This document shows, piece after piece, positions 1 through 10,589 of a stretch of 64,000 nt of DNA. Within the stretch, counting starts at the first letter, position 1; each line of letters opens with the position of its first letter. The notes under the pieces were generated by a model, which made no database searches, was not told the DNA's origin, and saw nothing but the letters and a program-made list of their open reading frames with translations. Source of the DNA: Prorocentrum cordatum (lineage: Eukaryota; Sar; Dinophyceae; Prorocentrales; Prorocentraceae); contig CAUYUJ010018312.1 in NCBI GenBank assembly GCA_963575745.1, positions 30,001-94,000 of the forward strand, in the 5' to 3' direction. A program made the translations under genes and the position numbers.

Positions 1-240
1 GCACTGCTTTGCACCGCCTCACATTGCTTTGCACTGCTTTACATTGTGTTGCATTGGTTTGGATTCCTTCGCATCGCGTTACATTGCTATGCATTGTTGT
101 GCTTTGCGTCGCCGTGTGTTTGCCTTGCCTGGCTTTGGTTTTCTTGGCATTGCTTCGCACAAGCCAATTGCACCGCTTCTCTGGCAAGAACTTACTGCTT
201 AGGGTCAGCGCTGACTAGCATTGAGTCCCAGGTCCCCTAA
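1..240. repeat. Degenerate TTGCATTGCT-type decamer repeat
   Basis: The first 170 bases are built from imperfect copies of a ten-base unit close to TTGCATTGCT, with variants such as TTGCACTGCT and TTGCATTGGT. The repeat fades after about 170, and 170-240 shows nothing recognisable. It probably continues left of the window. Confidence 0.6.
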
Positions 241-310
241 GGCACGCGTCCGCGGATAGGGAAACATCACCCCAGTGGGAAGGGATGTGTTGGATCGGTA
301 TAGTGCCTCC

Positions 311-556
311 CTGCTCTCTCCTCCCTCCTCATTCCTCCTCCGCCTCCTCCTCCTCCGCACTCCTCATGTTCCTCCTCCTCCTCCTCCGCCTCCTCCCCCT
401 CACTACTAACTCATCACTCCTCCTCCTCCTCCTCTTCCTCCTCCTCCTCCATCTATTCTTCCTCCTCCTCCTCCTCCTCCTCACTTCTGACTCCTCAATT
501 ATCCTGCTGCTCCTCGTGCTCCTCCTCCTCCTCCTACTCCTCCTCCATTCCTTGTC
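311..556. repeat. (TCC)n microsatellite, imperfect
   Basis: An almost uninterrupted TCC/CTC tract with occasional substitutions. The open frames through it (poly-Leu/Ser on one strand, poly-Arg/Glu on the other) come from the repeat and are not genes. Bases 557-668 hold nothing recognisable. Confidence 0.9.
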
Positions 557-668
557 TCTATACATAACTTATCCCTGTCGCACCCCGTGGCCAATTGTTA
601 GGGCGGGCCGGGCGTTTCGCCTGAGACTTCCTCACCTGCTATGATCCTGAAGCTTTAAACATTGCAGC

Positions 669-1060
669 AGCTTCACAGATGGAGGGCGGGTCCTCTCGCC
701 TTCGCGCCGCGCACATACGTCCTAAACATGTGCAAGAATTTCGCAGATTCAGGGGAGCCCGTTTTCAAAATTTGGCTGTCGCCGTGGCGACGCGCACCTT
801 CAGTTTAAACGTCTGCAGGAGCTTCACGGATTGGGAACAACCCGTTCTCAAGATGTGGCTCTCGCCTTGGCGCCGCGCACATTCGTTAAACAGTTACAAG
901 CGCTTCACGGGATGAGGGGCACCCGTTTTCAAAATGTGGCTCTCGCCTTAGCGCCGCGCACAGACGCCTTACAAATTTGCCCTGAACTTCACGGATTGAG
1001 GGCAGTTCCTTTTCAACATGTGGCTCCCGCGTTAGCGCCGCGCACATTCGCTAATACAAA
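669..1060 (+). repeat. ~83-bp tandem repeat, five copies
   Basis: Five imperfect units start near 669, 738, 821, 901 and 986. Each has CTTCACGGATTGAGG, then CCCGTTTTCAAAATGTGGCT, then CTCGCCTTGGCGCCGCGCAC. The units are too diverged for a recent expansion. The last 42 bases recur exactly at 1618-1659. Confidence 0.75.
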
Positions 1061-1124
1061 GTATTATCCCAGTGCGACCCTACCTAGGAGTTGGAACCCC
1101 TAGGAAAGCAGCATTAGTAGTAAC

Positions 1125-1500
1125 AGTAACGCTAAGCTAAAGCTAAGCTAAAGCTAAGCCACAGTTAAGCTAAAGCTAAGCTAAAGCTAAGCTAAAGCTA
1201 AGCTAAGCTAAAGCTAAGCTAAATCTAAGCTAAAGCTGAGCAGCAGCTAAGCTAAAGCTCAGCTACAGCTGAGCTAAAGCTAAGCTAAATCTAAGCTAAC
1301 GCTAAGCTAAAGCTAAGCTAAAGTTAAGCTACAGCTAAGCTACAGCTAAGCTAAAGCTAAGCTAAAGCTCAGCTAAAGCTAAGCGAAACGCTAAACGAAA
1401 CGCTAAGCGAAACGCTAAGCGAAACGCTAAGCGAAACGCTAAGCTACAGCTAAGCTAAAGCTAAGCTAAAGCTAAAGCTAAAGCTAAAGCTAAAACTCAA
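1125..1500. repeat. AGCTAA satellite array
   Basis: About 370 bases of AAGCTA/AGCTAA hexamers, with a patch (about 1380-1440) where the unit becomes AAGCGAAACGCT. The unit contains the palindrome AGCT. It does not match the plant-type telomere repeat TTTAGGG reported for dinoflagellates. Confidence 0.85.
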
Positions 1501-1617
1501 GCTCCCAGGGGACCGAGGGGAACCGCCCCCAAGGGACTGGGGGAACCGCCCGCGGCGTGTTGCACTGCCCGGCCCCTTTAAGCCAAGAGAGTAAGAACCC
1601 TTCTAGGCAGACCCTTC

Positions 1618-1659
1618 TGTGGCTCCCGCGTTAGCGCCGCGCACATTCGCTAATACAAA
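1618..1659 (+). repeat. 42-bp direct repeat of 1019-1060
   Basis: Bases 1618-1659 repeat 1019-1060 without a mismatch (starts TGTGGCTCCCGCG, ends CGCTAATACAAA). The two copies bracket the AGCTAA array and a GC-rich spacer at 1500-1617. Confidence 0.85.
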
Positions 1660-1983
1660 ATAAAAGTGCTTGACGGGCTCCCATGATCGCGGTGTTTAGG
1701 AAGGACTCAAGATTACGATGGTGCAACAATCACGTTCGCTCGCGGTGTTGAAGTCCCGAGAATGGCGTTCTGGCACGATTCAGAATCGTCAAAACGCATC
1801 AGTCAGGTTGATCCGTGGCGTTGGAATCCCGAGAAGAATGTTTTGGCATGCTTCAGGGTCTTCAAACTGTTGTCTTCCAGCGAGGCAGTTCCCTCAATGG
1901 GCATGAATCGTTGTAGGGGCCTATGCAGAGGGAGCTTGGAGGGAGTCTTTATTCCAAAATCGTTGATGACTTTTGGGTTTACA
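1660..1983. other. Unassigned stretch before a TCC tract
   Basis: No convincing gene. Two loosely similar 40-base segments (GTGTTGAAGTCCCGAGAATG near 1745 and GCGTTGGAATCCCGAGAAGA near 1818) suggest old duplication. The last 60 bases (ATCGTTGATGACTTTTGGGT, then ACACTGGTCCTCC) resemble the sequence at 30727-30765, which also leads straight into a microsatellite. Confidence 0.5.
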
Positions 1984-2788
1984 CTGGTCCTCCACCTCAT
2001 CCTCCCCCACATTACTCCTCATCCTCTTCCTCGTCCTACTCCCCCCTCCTCCCCCTCCCCTCCTCCTCCCCTTCCTCCTCCCTCCTCCTCCTCCTCCTCC
2101 CCTCCTCCTCTCCTCCTTCCTCCTCCTCCTCCTCTCCTCCTCACTCCCCCTCACTGCCCCTCCTCCCCCTCCTCCTCCCTCCTCCTCCTCCTCCTCCTCC
2201 TCCTCCTCCTCCTCCTCCCTCCCCCTCACTCCCCCTTCCTAACTGCCTAATCCTCACTCCTCCTCACGCCTTGCACCTCCTCTGGCCCCCCTTTCTGGCT
2301 CCCCGCCCGGGTCCGCTCGCCCCCACCGCGGCCTCCGAGCGAGACGGCCGGCGCGACGCGCTGCCTCCCGCGTTGAAAACAAAACCGATCAGCAAAACAA
2401 AAAAAGCCGCCGCGCGCTCGCACAGACCGTGGCCGGCGGTGGGGGTGACGATGTGACTCGTGCAGTCAGGGCGACTATCCTCTCTTCCTACCCCTCCTCC
2501 TCCTCCTCCTTCTCCTCCTCCTCCTCCTACTCCTCCTCCTCCTCCTCCTCCTCCTACTCCTCCTCCTCCACCTCCTCCTCCTACTCCTACTCCTCCGCCT
2601 CCTCCTCAACTCCTCCTCAAACTCCTCCTCAAACTCGTCCCTCCATCCTCCACCTCCTCCTCCTCCTCCCCTCCAACTCTTCACACACTCGCGTCAAGGT
2701 TCCACCTTCGAACTCCCACCGATCTCCGCTCTTCTGCTCATCCCCCTCCTCCCTCCTCCTCCTCCTCCTCCTCCTCCTCCTCCTCCTC

Positions 2789-2822
<34 letters not shown>

Positions 2823-2835
2823 TTTCCTCCCTTCC
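1984..2835. repeat. (TCC)n microsatellites in three blocks
   Basis: TCC-rich tracts at about 1984-2240, 2485-2680 and 2740-2835, separated by ordinary GC-rich sequence (2241-2484 and 2681-2739). The final block is nearly pure and ends in a C run. Long frames on both strands are repeat-driven. Confidence 0.9.
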
Positions 2836-3047
2836 TCCTCAACATCCTCTTATTGCCCTGATTCGCAGGCGCACTGGCTGCCAAGGCTGGACGTCAAGCT
2901 TGTCGGGCCGGCGCGCCGGACGGCGCATGGCGGGTGCAGTGCGGTGCATCGGGGGCCGCTGTCGGGCCCGCGGGGCGCGCTCGGGAGCACGAGTCCGGCA
3001 CGTACGGAAGCCAGCCCGAGCGTAGGAGGAGCTAGGGGCAGGAGAGC

Positions 3048-3268
3048 CCAGAATCGAATCGATAAATCGGATCGGCAATCGACATGAATCGGATCGGCGG
3101 AAATCGGCAGCCGAATCGGGAAACGTCGAATCGGCGGAAATCGGCAGGCTAGTATGCCTCCAATAAGAAATCGGAATCCAAATCGGAAGCCCAAATCGAC
3201 TCGAATCGGAATCGGAATCCATCGAAGTCGAATCGAATCGAATCGGAGGAATCGAAACGAGCCCTGTA
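3048..3268 (+). repeat. GAATCGG dispersed element, copy 1
   Basis: A ~220-bp element made largely of GAATCGG, GATCGGCGG and GAATCCAAATC words, starting CCAGAATCGAATCGA and ending with repeated GAATC before GAGCCCTGTAGGGG. Inside lies the landmark ATGCCTCC(A/C)ATAAGAAATCGG. Related copies in the same orientation lie at about 35.44, 36.76, 39.71 and 55.24 kb. No coding capacity; mobility mechanism unknown. The flanks 2836-3047 and 3269-3509 hold no recognisable gene. Confidence 0.8.
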
Positions 3269-3509
3269 GGGGTAGGTAGGCGGGATGGTCACTGTTGTCA
3301 TTGCAACTCTGACGCAGCATGTGTGGCTCCAGTCCGGAGGGCTAGCAACGGCCAGTTTCCCTTCCCGAGGGGGGAGGAGCCTTTAGCAGGTGTATCCGCG
3401 AAGCCCAAAAAGAGAGAGCACGTACGAAAACCTGCCCCCTGTGGTCGCGGGCTGAACAACAAACACATAGCTTGGCTTGTCTTGCTCCCATCCGACTTAA
3501 GGACCACAT

Positions 3510-3648
3510 CCCAGGACTAATTTCGAGCACCCAGAAAAGTGTCGAGAGAGTGTCGAAAGAGTGTCGGGCGAATGTCTCCCAGGGCCCGACACGCGAAAAC
3601 CCTCGAGTTACGGTGTATTTTTTGTTTGTGCTCGAAATTATTCCTGGG
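3510..3648. mobile_element. MITE-like element with 21-bp TIRs
   Basis: A 139-bp segment starts CCCAGGACTAATTTCGAGCA and ends with its reverse complement, 20 of 21 positions matching. The interior contains GTGTCGA(G/A)AGAGTGTCG direct repeats. No clear target-site duplication and no second copy were found in this window. Confidence 0.65.
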
Positions 3649-4149
3649 AGTCAAGGCTAAAGTAGGTTGGAACATCATAAAGCTTGACGGATGTCAGGCG
3701 AGGGGCAACGAAGAGGGGGTGATAGGCGTGGGGGGGGGGGGAACATCGAGCTGGACTCGGCGATACGTCGCGGATAGATCGGGGATGCCTTAAGCCCTCG
3801 ATGGCGAATCCGCACGCTCCTGGGCAGGCTGGGGCTATCGGGCCCCTATCGGCGATCGGTGGACGATTCGGGGCCGCCGCCGTCGCCAACCGCCACCGCG
3901 CGGGGGCCAATATGCCGCGGTGTCCTCGCGTGTGGCCGTGGTGCGACCGGTGTCGATCGCAACCACTTGAGGCCGATCGCAACAAGTTGGGGCGGATTCC
4001 AATCAGTTGCGATCGGCCCGACGTGGTTGGGAAGATTTTGGGTTCGCCTGCAAATTGTTTTGATGAGCAGAGGCTCTCCAAGGCAGCTTCTGGAACGAGT
4101 GGGTTGCCTTAGGCTCACCGGTGAAACTCACGAAAAGCGGTTGCGATCG
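3649..4149. other. Unassigned GC-rich stretch
   Basis: No gene recognised. A G12 run lies near 3729-3740. Between about 3950 and 4165 the phrases GATCGCAAC, GATCGGCCCGA and GTTGGGA recur, and a relative of this phrase set lies near 8080-8100, so part of it is an old dispersed repeat. Confidence 0.4.
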
Positions 4150-4243
4150 GGCCGATCGCAAACCACCAGTAGAAGTAATAGTCGTCGTAGTAGTAGTGGA
4201 AGTCGTAGTGGTAATAAAATAATAATACTACTAATAGTAGTAA

Positions 4244-4297
<54 letters not shown>

Positions 4298-4298
4298 C

Positions 4299-4333
<35 letters not shown>

Positions 4334-4338
4334 TAGTG

Positions 4339-4383
<45 letters not shown>

Positions 4384-4384
4384 C

Positions 4385-4421
<37 letters not shown>

Positions 4422-4510
4422 AGTAGTAGTAGTAGTAGTAGTAAGTAGCAGTAGCAGTAGCAGTAGCAGTAGCAGTAGCAGTAGCAGTAGCAGTAGCAGT
4501 AGTATTAGTC

Positions 4511-4562
<52 letters not shown>

Positions 4563-5028
4563 AAGTAGAAGTAGAAGTAGTAGTAGTAATCGCAGTCGTA
4601 GTAGTTGTAGTAGTCCTGCTACTACTGATACTACTGCAGCTACTGATGTTACTACTGCAACTACTGTTATTACTACTGCTGCTGCTACTGCTACTGTTCT
4701 AACATGTACGCAGAATACTAGTACTGGTAAAGCTACAGCTACTACTAACAATGCTACTCCGACTACTACGACTGAAACTAAGACGACGAGTACGACTACT
4801 ACGAATAATGCAGGTGATAAGACTAGCACTGATAACACAACGATGAACAACACTGACACTATCACGATCACTCTCATTATTACCACCACGACCACGACCG
4901 ATACCAGTACAACTACCACCACCATTACTACCACTACCATTACCCCTGCTACTTCTACCACTGCACTACTACTACGACTACTACTACCACTACCACGAAT
5001 ACCACAACAACAACAACAACTACTACTA

Positions 5029-5095
<67 letters not shown>

Positions 5096-5154
5096 ACTAC
5101 TCTTTCTACAACGACTACTACTACAACTGCTACTACTACTACTACAATTACTAT

Positions 5155-5209
<55 letters not shown>

Positions 5210-5473
5210 GCTACGACTACTACTAACTACTACTACTACTACTAAAATAACTACTACTGCAATAACGAGACTAAACTAACTAATACGACGACGACGAAAA
5301 CTGCTACACTACGAAACTACCTGCACTACTACGACTACTACGACACTAACGATGAGTACTAACTAAAAGACGCCAGTCCTCCACCACCCTAACTAACACT
5401 ACTACTTTCTACTACTACTACTACTAACTTACTAACTACTATAATACTACTACTACTCCTGATCCTGCTACTG

Positions 5474-5506
<33 letters not shown>

Positions 5507-5844
5507 ACTACGACTACGACTAAGACTACGACGGGCGACTACTATTACTTATTGCTATTACACAACAAAACACAACGAAACGACGACCGCGACGACACTA
5601 CGTACTGACTAAAAACTAAACTACTAAGTACTAAGACTACAACTACTCCACTACCAACTATCATGACCACTACTAAACCATTACTACAAATATTTCTTCT
5701 GGCTACTGCTCGCCTCTACCCTCTTAGCGAACTACGATAAACTGCGACGACTAACGACGCCCAGAAACTAATTACTACTAAACGACTACGACTACGACTT
5801 ACGACTACGACTCGACTACTAACTAACTTACTACTACGCTACTA

Positions 5845-5878
<34 letters not shown>

Positions 5879-6062
5879 ACTACTACTACTAGCTACTACT
5901 ACTACTACTACTATACGATGCTAGACACACCGGCTGCCCACTACCATAACACTGGCCACTGGTTACTACTACAACTACAACTACAGACTACTACTACTCC
6001 TACTACTAAATTACTACTACACTACTACTACTACTACTACCACTACTACTACTACTACTACA

Positions 6063-6127
<65 letters not shown>

Positions 6128-6169
6128 CACTACTTACTACTACTACTACTCTTACGACTACTACTACTG

Positions 6170-6200
<31 letters not shown>

Positions 6201-6337
6201 CACTATCTAATATACAAATACTACTGCTAGTAGTAGCCGTCGTAGTAGTAGTCGTCGTCGTCGTCGTCGTCGAAGTGGTGGTAGTAGTGGTAGTAGTGGT
6301 AGAAGTAGCAGTAGTAGTAGTAGTGGTAGTAGTAGTA

Positions 6338-6372
<35 letters not shown>

Positions 6373-6419
6373 AGTAGTAGTAGTAGTAGTAGTAAAGCAG
6401 CAGTAGTAGTAGTATTAGT

Positions 6420-6454
<35 letters not shown>

Positions 6455-6608
6455 TGGTATAGTGGTAGTGGTAGTGGTTAGTAAGTAGTATGTAGTAGTA
6501 GTAGTAGTAGTGAGTAAAAGTAGTAGTAGTATTAGTAGTAGCAGTAGTAGTAGTAGTAGTTGGGCGGTGAGAGTAGTTCTCTACTACTACTACTACTACT
6601 ACTACTGA

Positions 6609-6699
<91 letters not shown>

Positions 6700-6723
6700 G
6701 CTACTGCTGCTGCTGCTACTACT
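4150..6723. repeat. Strand-alternating (AGT)n/(ACT)n microsatellite complex
   Basis: AGT-type repeats on the plus strand (about 4160-4615, with a CAGTAG hexamer stretch at 4446-4500) give way to ACT-type repeats (4616-6210). They switch to AGT (6225-6560) and back to ACT (6575-6723). AGT and ACT are reverse complements, so the blocks form very large potential hairpins. The middle (5240-5900) is degenerate ACTACT sequence. No genes seen. Confidence 0.9.
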
Positions 6724-6934
6724 ACTAATGCTTTCTGCTCAGGCCTGGCACGTTGAGGCGTGGAGAAATGCCAAGGTTTGCCCGGTAGGGCTTGCTGAAT
6801 TCTAATAAAGGCACCCCCTTCCCTAGCCGCAGACTCTTGCGTGAACAGCCTCTCCCTTCTGAGACCACTTCCCTCGAACCCACTGGAGGACGGTGCAAAT
6901 CCCGAATGGCAACCACCGCCTACACCCCCATTCC

Positions 6935-7017
6935 ATAGGGCCTCAAGACGTCCCACGAGGGCCCCAAGGGACCTCCAAGACTGCCTCACAGGAGGCCAAG
7001 ACAGCCCAAAGGCGGCC

Positions 7018-7099
<82 letters not shown>

Positions 7100-7225
7100 A
7101 TAATAATCATCAGCATCATCAGCATCATCATCAACATCATCATGACAATCGTCAGCATCACAATCATCATCACCACCACCATCATCATCATCAGCAGCAT
7201 CATTATCAGCATGCTCATCATCATC
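6935..7225. repeat. 11-bp periodic block followed by (CAT)n
   Basis: Bases 6935-7012 show the 11-bp CCCCAAGACGG type of repeat described at 17975. They abut a (CAT/ATC)n microsatellite (7016-7225) that starts pure and becomes irregular with CAG interruptions. Bases 6724-6934 hold no recognisable feature. Confidence 0.7.
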
Positions 7226-7269
7226 AGAGCTCCTCAGAGGCTCCTCATACGATCCCTAGCAACTCGTCA

Positions 7270-7975
7270 TGAGCACATTCTAAGAGCTCGCCAGAAGCTC
7301 CTCAGAAGCTCCTCGAAAGCTTCTCAGAAGCTCCTCAAGAGCGCTTCAGAAGCGCTTGAGAGGCGCTTCAAAACCGGTTCAGAGGCGCTTCAGATGCGCT
7401 TCGGAAGCGCTCCAGAAGCGTGTCAGAGGCTCTTCAGTGGCGCGTCAGAAGCCCCTCGGAAGCGCTTCGGAAGCTCTTCAGTAGCTCCTGAGACGAGCTT
7501 CAGAAGCGTTTCAGAAGCGCTTCCAAAGCGCTCCAAAACCTCACGAGAAAACGCTGCGGAGGCTCTTCGGAAGCTCATGAGAAGCGCGTCAACAACTCAT
7601 GAAAAGCGCATCGGAAAGCTCTTCATGAGCTTCCGGAGCTCCCCAGAAGCTCATGGGAAGCGCTTCAGAAGCTCAAGGGAGGGGCTTCAGAAGCCCTCCA
7701 GAAGCTCATGAGAAGCGCTTCAGAAGCTCTCCAGACGCTCACGAGAAGCGCTTCAGAAGCCCTCCAGCAGCCTTCCAGAAGCTCTCCGGACCCCCATGAG
7801 AAGCGCTTCAGGAACCCTCCAAAAGCTCATGAGAAGCGCTTCAGAGGCGCTTGTGAAGCGATTCAGAGGCGCTTGTGAAGCGCTCCAGCGCGGAGCGCTG
7901 GCGGAGCGCCTGGGTGGCGCTGGTGAAGCGCTTCGGAGGCGCTGATGAAGCGCTTCAGAGGCCCTGCAAAGGCTG
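7270..7975. repeat. 11-bp minisatellite, AGAAGCGCTTC type
   Basis: About 64 units of 11 bp, alternating palindromic GAGAAGCGCTT with CAGAAGCTCAT or CAGAAGCTCTC. Three units make 33 bp, so open frames exist on both strands with an 11-residue period containing SEAL-like words (plus to 7711; minus about 7980-7753). Periodic codon structure without other coding signs argues for a repeat by-product, but a translated repeat protein cannot be excluded. Confidence 0.75.
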
Positions 7976-8297
7976 CGCACACATTGTATTCCAGTTATAC
8001 CCTTGCGTTGGCCTTGTAGAGTTCATGTGGGATTCCGTCACGTTGGAATCCGCCACTGCTCGGTGGCTGGAATCCGACCCAAGTGGTTGGGATCGGCCCA
8101 ATTCCCGCGGCCTCGACCGTGCTGGCGCGTGGCCCCGTCCCTCGACCCTCGATCTCACCTCGACCCTCGACCCTCGAGCCTCGAGCCTCGCCCCTCGGCC
8201 CTAGAGGCTCGATCTCCCCCCCTTCCCGTAGCCCCTGGCCAGGGTCGCTGCCCCTTCAGCCGACGGATGATGGATGGGGGCGCGAGGGTCAGAGGGA
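7976..8297. other. Unassigned stretch with CTCGA-type repeats
   Basis: No gene seen. Bases 8140-8215 carry short tandem variants of CCTCGACCCTCGA. Bases 8041-8110 resemble the GATCGGCCC phrases at 3950-4165. Confidence 0.4.
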
Positions 8298-8316
8298 GGA
8301 AGTGCCGCGGGAGGGG
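8298..8316 (+). repeat. 19-bp direct repeat, left partner
   Basis: GGAAGTGCCGCGGGAGGGG occurs here and again at 10115-10133. The pair encloses the LINE fragment and its GGA tract, which suggests a target-site duplication. Confidence 0.55.
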
Positions 8317-8339
8317 GAGGAGCAACACTCAGCCAGGGG

Positions 8340-9872
8340 GGGGGGGGAGGGAGGTCCCACCGTCCTCGTAGTGCATCGCGGGCATGGCGGCTGCGTCGAG
8401 CCATTGCCCGCGCCCGCGCTCGCACGAGACCAGGGATACTCGCATCCTTGTGACGAAGTATGTTATACAGGCTGTGTATCATGTCAAGTCCTAGGGCCAT
8501 ACTTACAAGGGCAGACATTTCTAAGTCCTTCCAAGCTCCAAGAACAAACATCCTAGACGGGTCTCCTGAGCCCCAGGAATTAGGCAGAAGAGGGAGGGCG
8601 GACCTCACTTCAGGAAGAATTCGAGGACATTGTAAATAGTGTACAGAAGGCAGGCAGGCCACGGGAAGAAAAAAGGCAGTTCTATCACCTTTTTCAATGA
8701 AACACAACTAAACGTAAGAGAGAAGACATTTCTAAGTCCTTCCAAGCTCCAAGAACAAACATCCTAGACGGGTCTCCTGAGCCCCAGGAATTAGGCAGAA
8801 GAGGGAGGGCGGACCTCACTTCAGGAAGAATTCGAGGACATTGTAAATAGTGTAGCAGTCTATCACCTTTTTCAAGTCCACAGCACCTGCACGCTTGAGT
8901 CGGGGTAGAATAACGGGCTGAACAATTCCAGTGATTCGATATCGTTTTTAATACGGCGGATAGAACACATTGGGGTACATATCGGGCAAGAAGGTGCATA
9001 CGTATACCAGTGAGGAAGGCCTCTTGTGGGGTAGTACCTGGCCGAAACTTACGGAGCCTGGAAGCGAGCATGTTGGTGATCGTGACCGTGTCTCGATCAC
9101 GTCTAAGGGCATTATACACTTTTGCTTGGAGGCGAGGGGAGGCAGGCTCACGAGGGACACGGGGCATGTCCTGCAACTCGGCCTTGACAGCCATCAGATG
9201 CCACAGGATCGAGCTCGTCACATAAGGGTTCCACTTGTGAGTGAGAATCCAATCGTCGCCTTCAATGATTTCCTCATATCGATACTCCCACCTACAATAA
9301 GCAATACTACGTAAAGCGACACGATAGGCACTAGCTTTAGCATATAGACGAAGATCATGCACCTCACGTTTAAAGCCGACTTTACTTAGATTCATCATCA
9401 TATCGTGACTTATGGCATTGAACGGGCCCGCGTGTAACAGCTGCACAGATTCATACTCCCGTCGCAGAACAGCTTTCGAGGGCGGCAGCAGTTGTGCAAC
9501 ATAGCTCAACGTCGGGAAGGCGAACAAATTGTAATTCATAATATTCATCATGAAACTCATCCCCATGGTCCTGATCTGCCGAGCCCGAGAAAGCACCTTG
9601 TCCCCAGGGTCTCCCCAAGATAATGTTTCTCCACCTTCGCCGACAACAAAACCTAAGTACTTGCCGTGCTTCGCAAGCCTGAAGCCCGAGACGTCGAGTC
9701 CGTGCTCGGCAAAGAGGCTGAGGGCACTGTCGGGATTCATCCCGTAAGGCAGCAAGATGACAGTTTTACCAGGGTGGATACACAGCCCCGAGAGAGTACT
9801 AAACCAACTCATCATAGGTAACACAATAGGAAGAGTAATGAATATGTCCTGGGAAGTAAGACCGAGATTCGC
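8340..9872 (-). pseudogene. LINE (non-LTR retrotransposon) relic: end of reverse transcriptase plus zinc knuckle
   Basis: A minus-strand frame covers the C-terminal part of a LINE reverse transcriptase. Near its start is SGLCIHPGKT, then KYLGFVVG, words typical of the RT segment after the catalytic YADD box. It ends with a Cys-x2-Cys-x9-His-x4-Cys knuckle (CRCCGLEKGD...HYLQC) of the type that closes many LINE polyproteins. The catalytic YADD region and everything 5' of it are missing: homology stops at 9872, where a GGA microsatellite begins. The 3' end is disturbed by a 131-bp duplication, so the original C-terminus (MSALVSMALGLDMIHSLYNI, then an Arg/Ala-rich tail) is read from the second copy, about 8540-8340. 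It cannot be active. Confidence 0.8.
8513..8643 (+). repeat. 131-bp duplication (partner 8724-8854)
   Basis: The two 131-bp segments are identical and 211 bases apart. They cover the end of the LINE frame. The copy at 8513 is followed by an extra stretch of about 30 bases (near 8648-8677) before the shared TATCACCTTTTTCAA, absent from the other copy. Confidence 0.9.
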
Positions 9873-10520
9873 GGGAGGGGGAGGAGCAGGAGGAGGAGGA
9901 GGAGGAGGAGGAGGAGGAGGAGGAGGAGAAGGGAGGAGAAAGAGGAGATGGGAGGAGGAGGAGGAGGAGGAGGGAGGGAGGAGGAGGAGAAGGGGAGAAG
10001 GATAGGAGGAAGGAGGAGGAGGGAGGAAGGAGGAGGAGGGAGGAGGAAGGAGGAAAGGAGGAGGAAGGAGGAGGGAGAGGAGGAGGAGGAGGAGGAAAGA
10101 GGAAGGAGGAGGAAGGAAGTGCCGCGGGAGGGGTGGCAAGCGAGCTCCTGCCTTCCTGGGCCGAGGGCCTATAGGAGGGAGGGACGAGGCCGAGCGCGGC
10201 CGTCGACAATGGCGGACAGCTGGGGTCTGGGAGAGGGGGAGGGAGAAAGAGGGAGAAAGAGGGAGGGAGGGAGGAGGAGGAGGAGGAGGAGGAGGCGGAG
10301 GAGGTGGAGGAGGGGTGAGGAGGAGGAAGAGGAGGAAGGAGGAGGAGGAGGAGGAGGAGGGAGGAGGAAGAGGAGGAAGGAGGAGGGGAAGATGGGAGCA
10401 GGAGGAGGAGGAGGAGAAGGGAGGGAGAAAGAGGGAGATGGGAGGAGGAGGAGGAGGAGGAGGAGGAGGAGGAGAATGAGGAGGAGAATGAGGAGGAGGA
10501 GGAAGGAGGAGGAAGGAGGA
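9873..10520. repeat. (GGA)n microsatellites in two blocks
   Basis: GGA tracts at about 9873-10114 and 10255-10520, separated by the right copy of the 19-bp direct repeat (10115-10133) and about 120 unremarkable GC-rich bases. Long Arg/Glu- and Pro/Ser/Leu-rich frames are artefacts. Confidence 0.9.
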
Positions 10521-10589
10521 AGCGTGCGCCCCGGGCCTTGGGGGGGCACGGCTTCATGCACGAGGGTCGAGGATCGAGGGACATCGAGG

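Noticed and set aside
1125-1500. Possible telomeric or subtelomeric repeat
   Set aside because: The AGCTAA unit does not match the TTTAGGG-type telomere of dinoflagellates, and the array is short and internal.
4128-4961. Long minus-strand frame rich in Val, Leu and Thr
   Set aside because: It is the translation of AGT/ACT microsatellites with no start context or domain.
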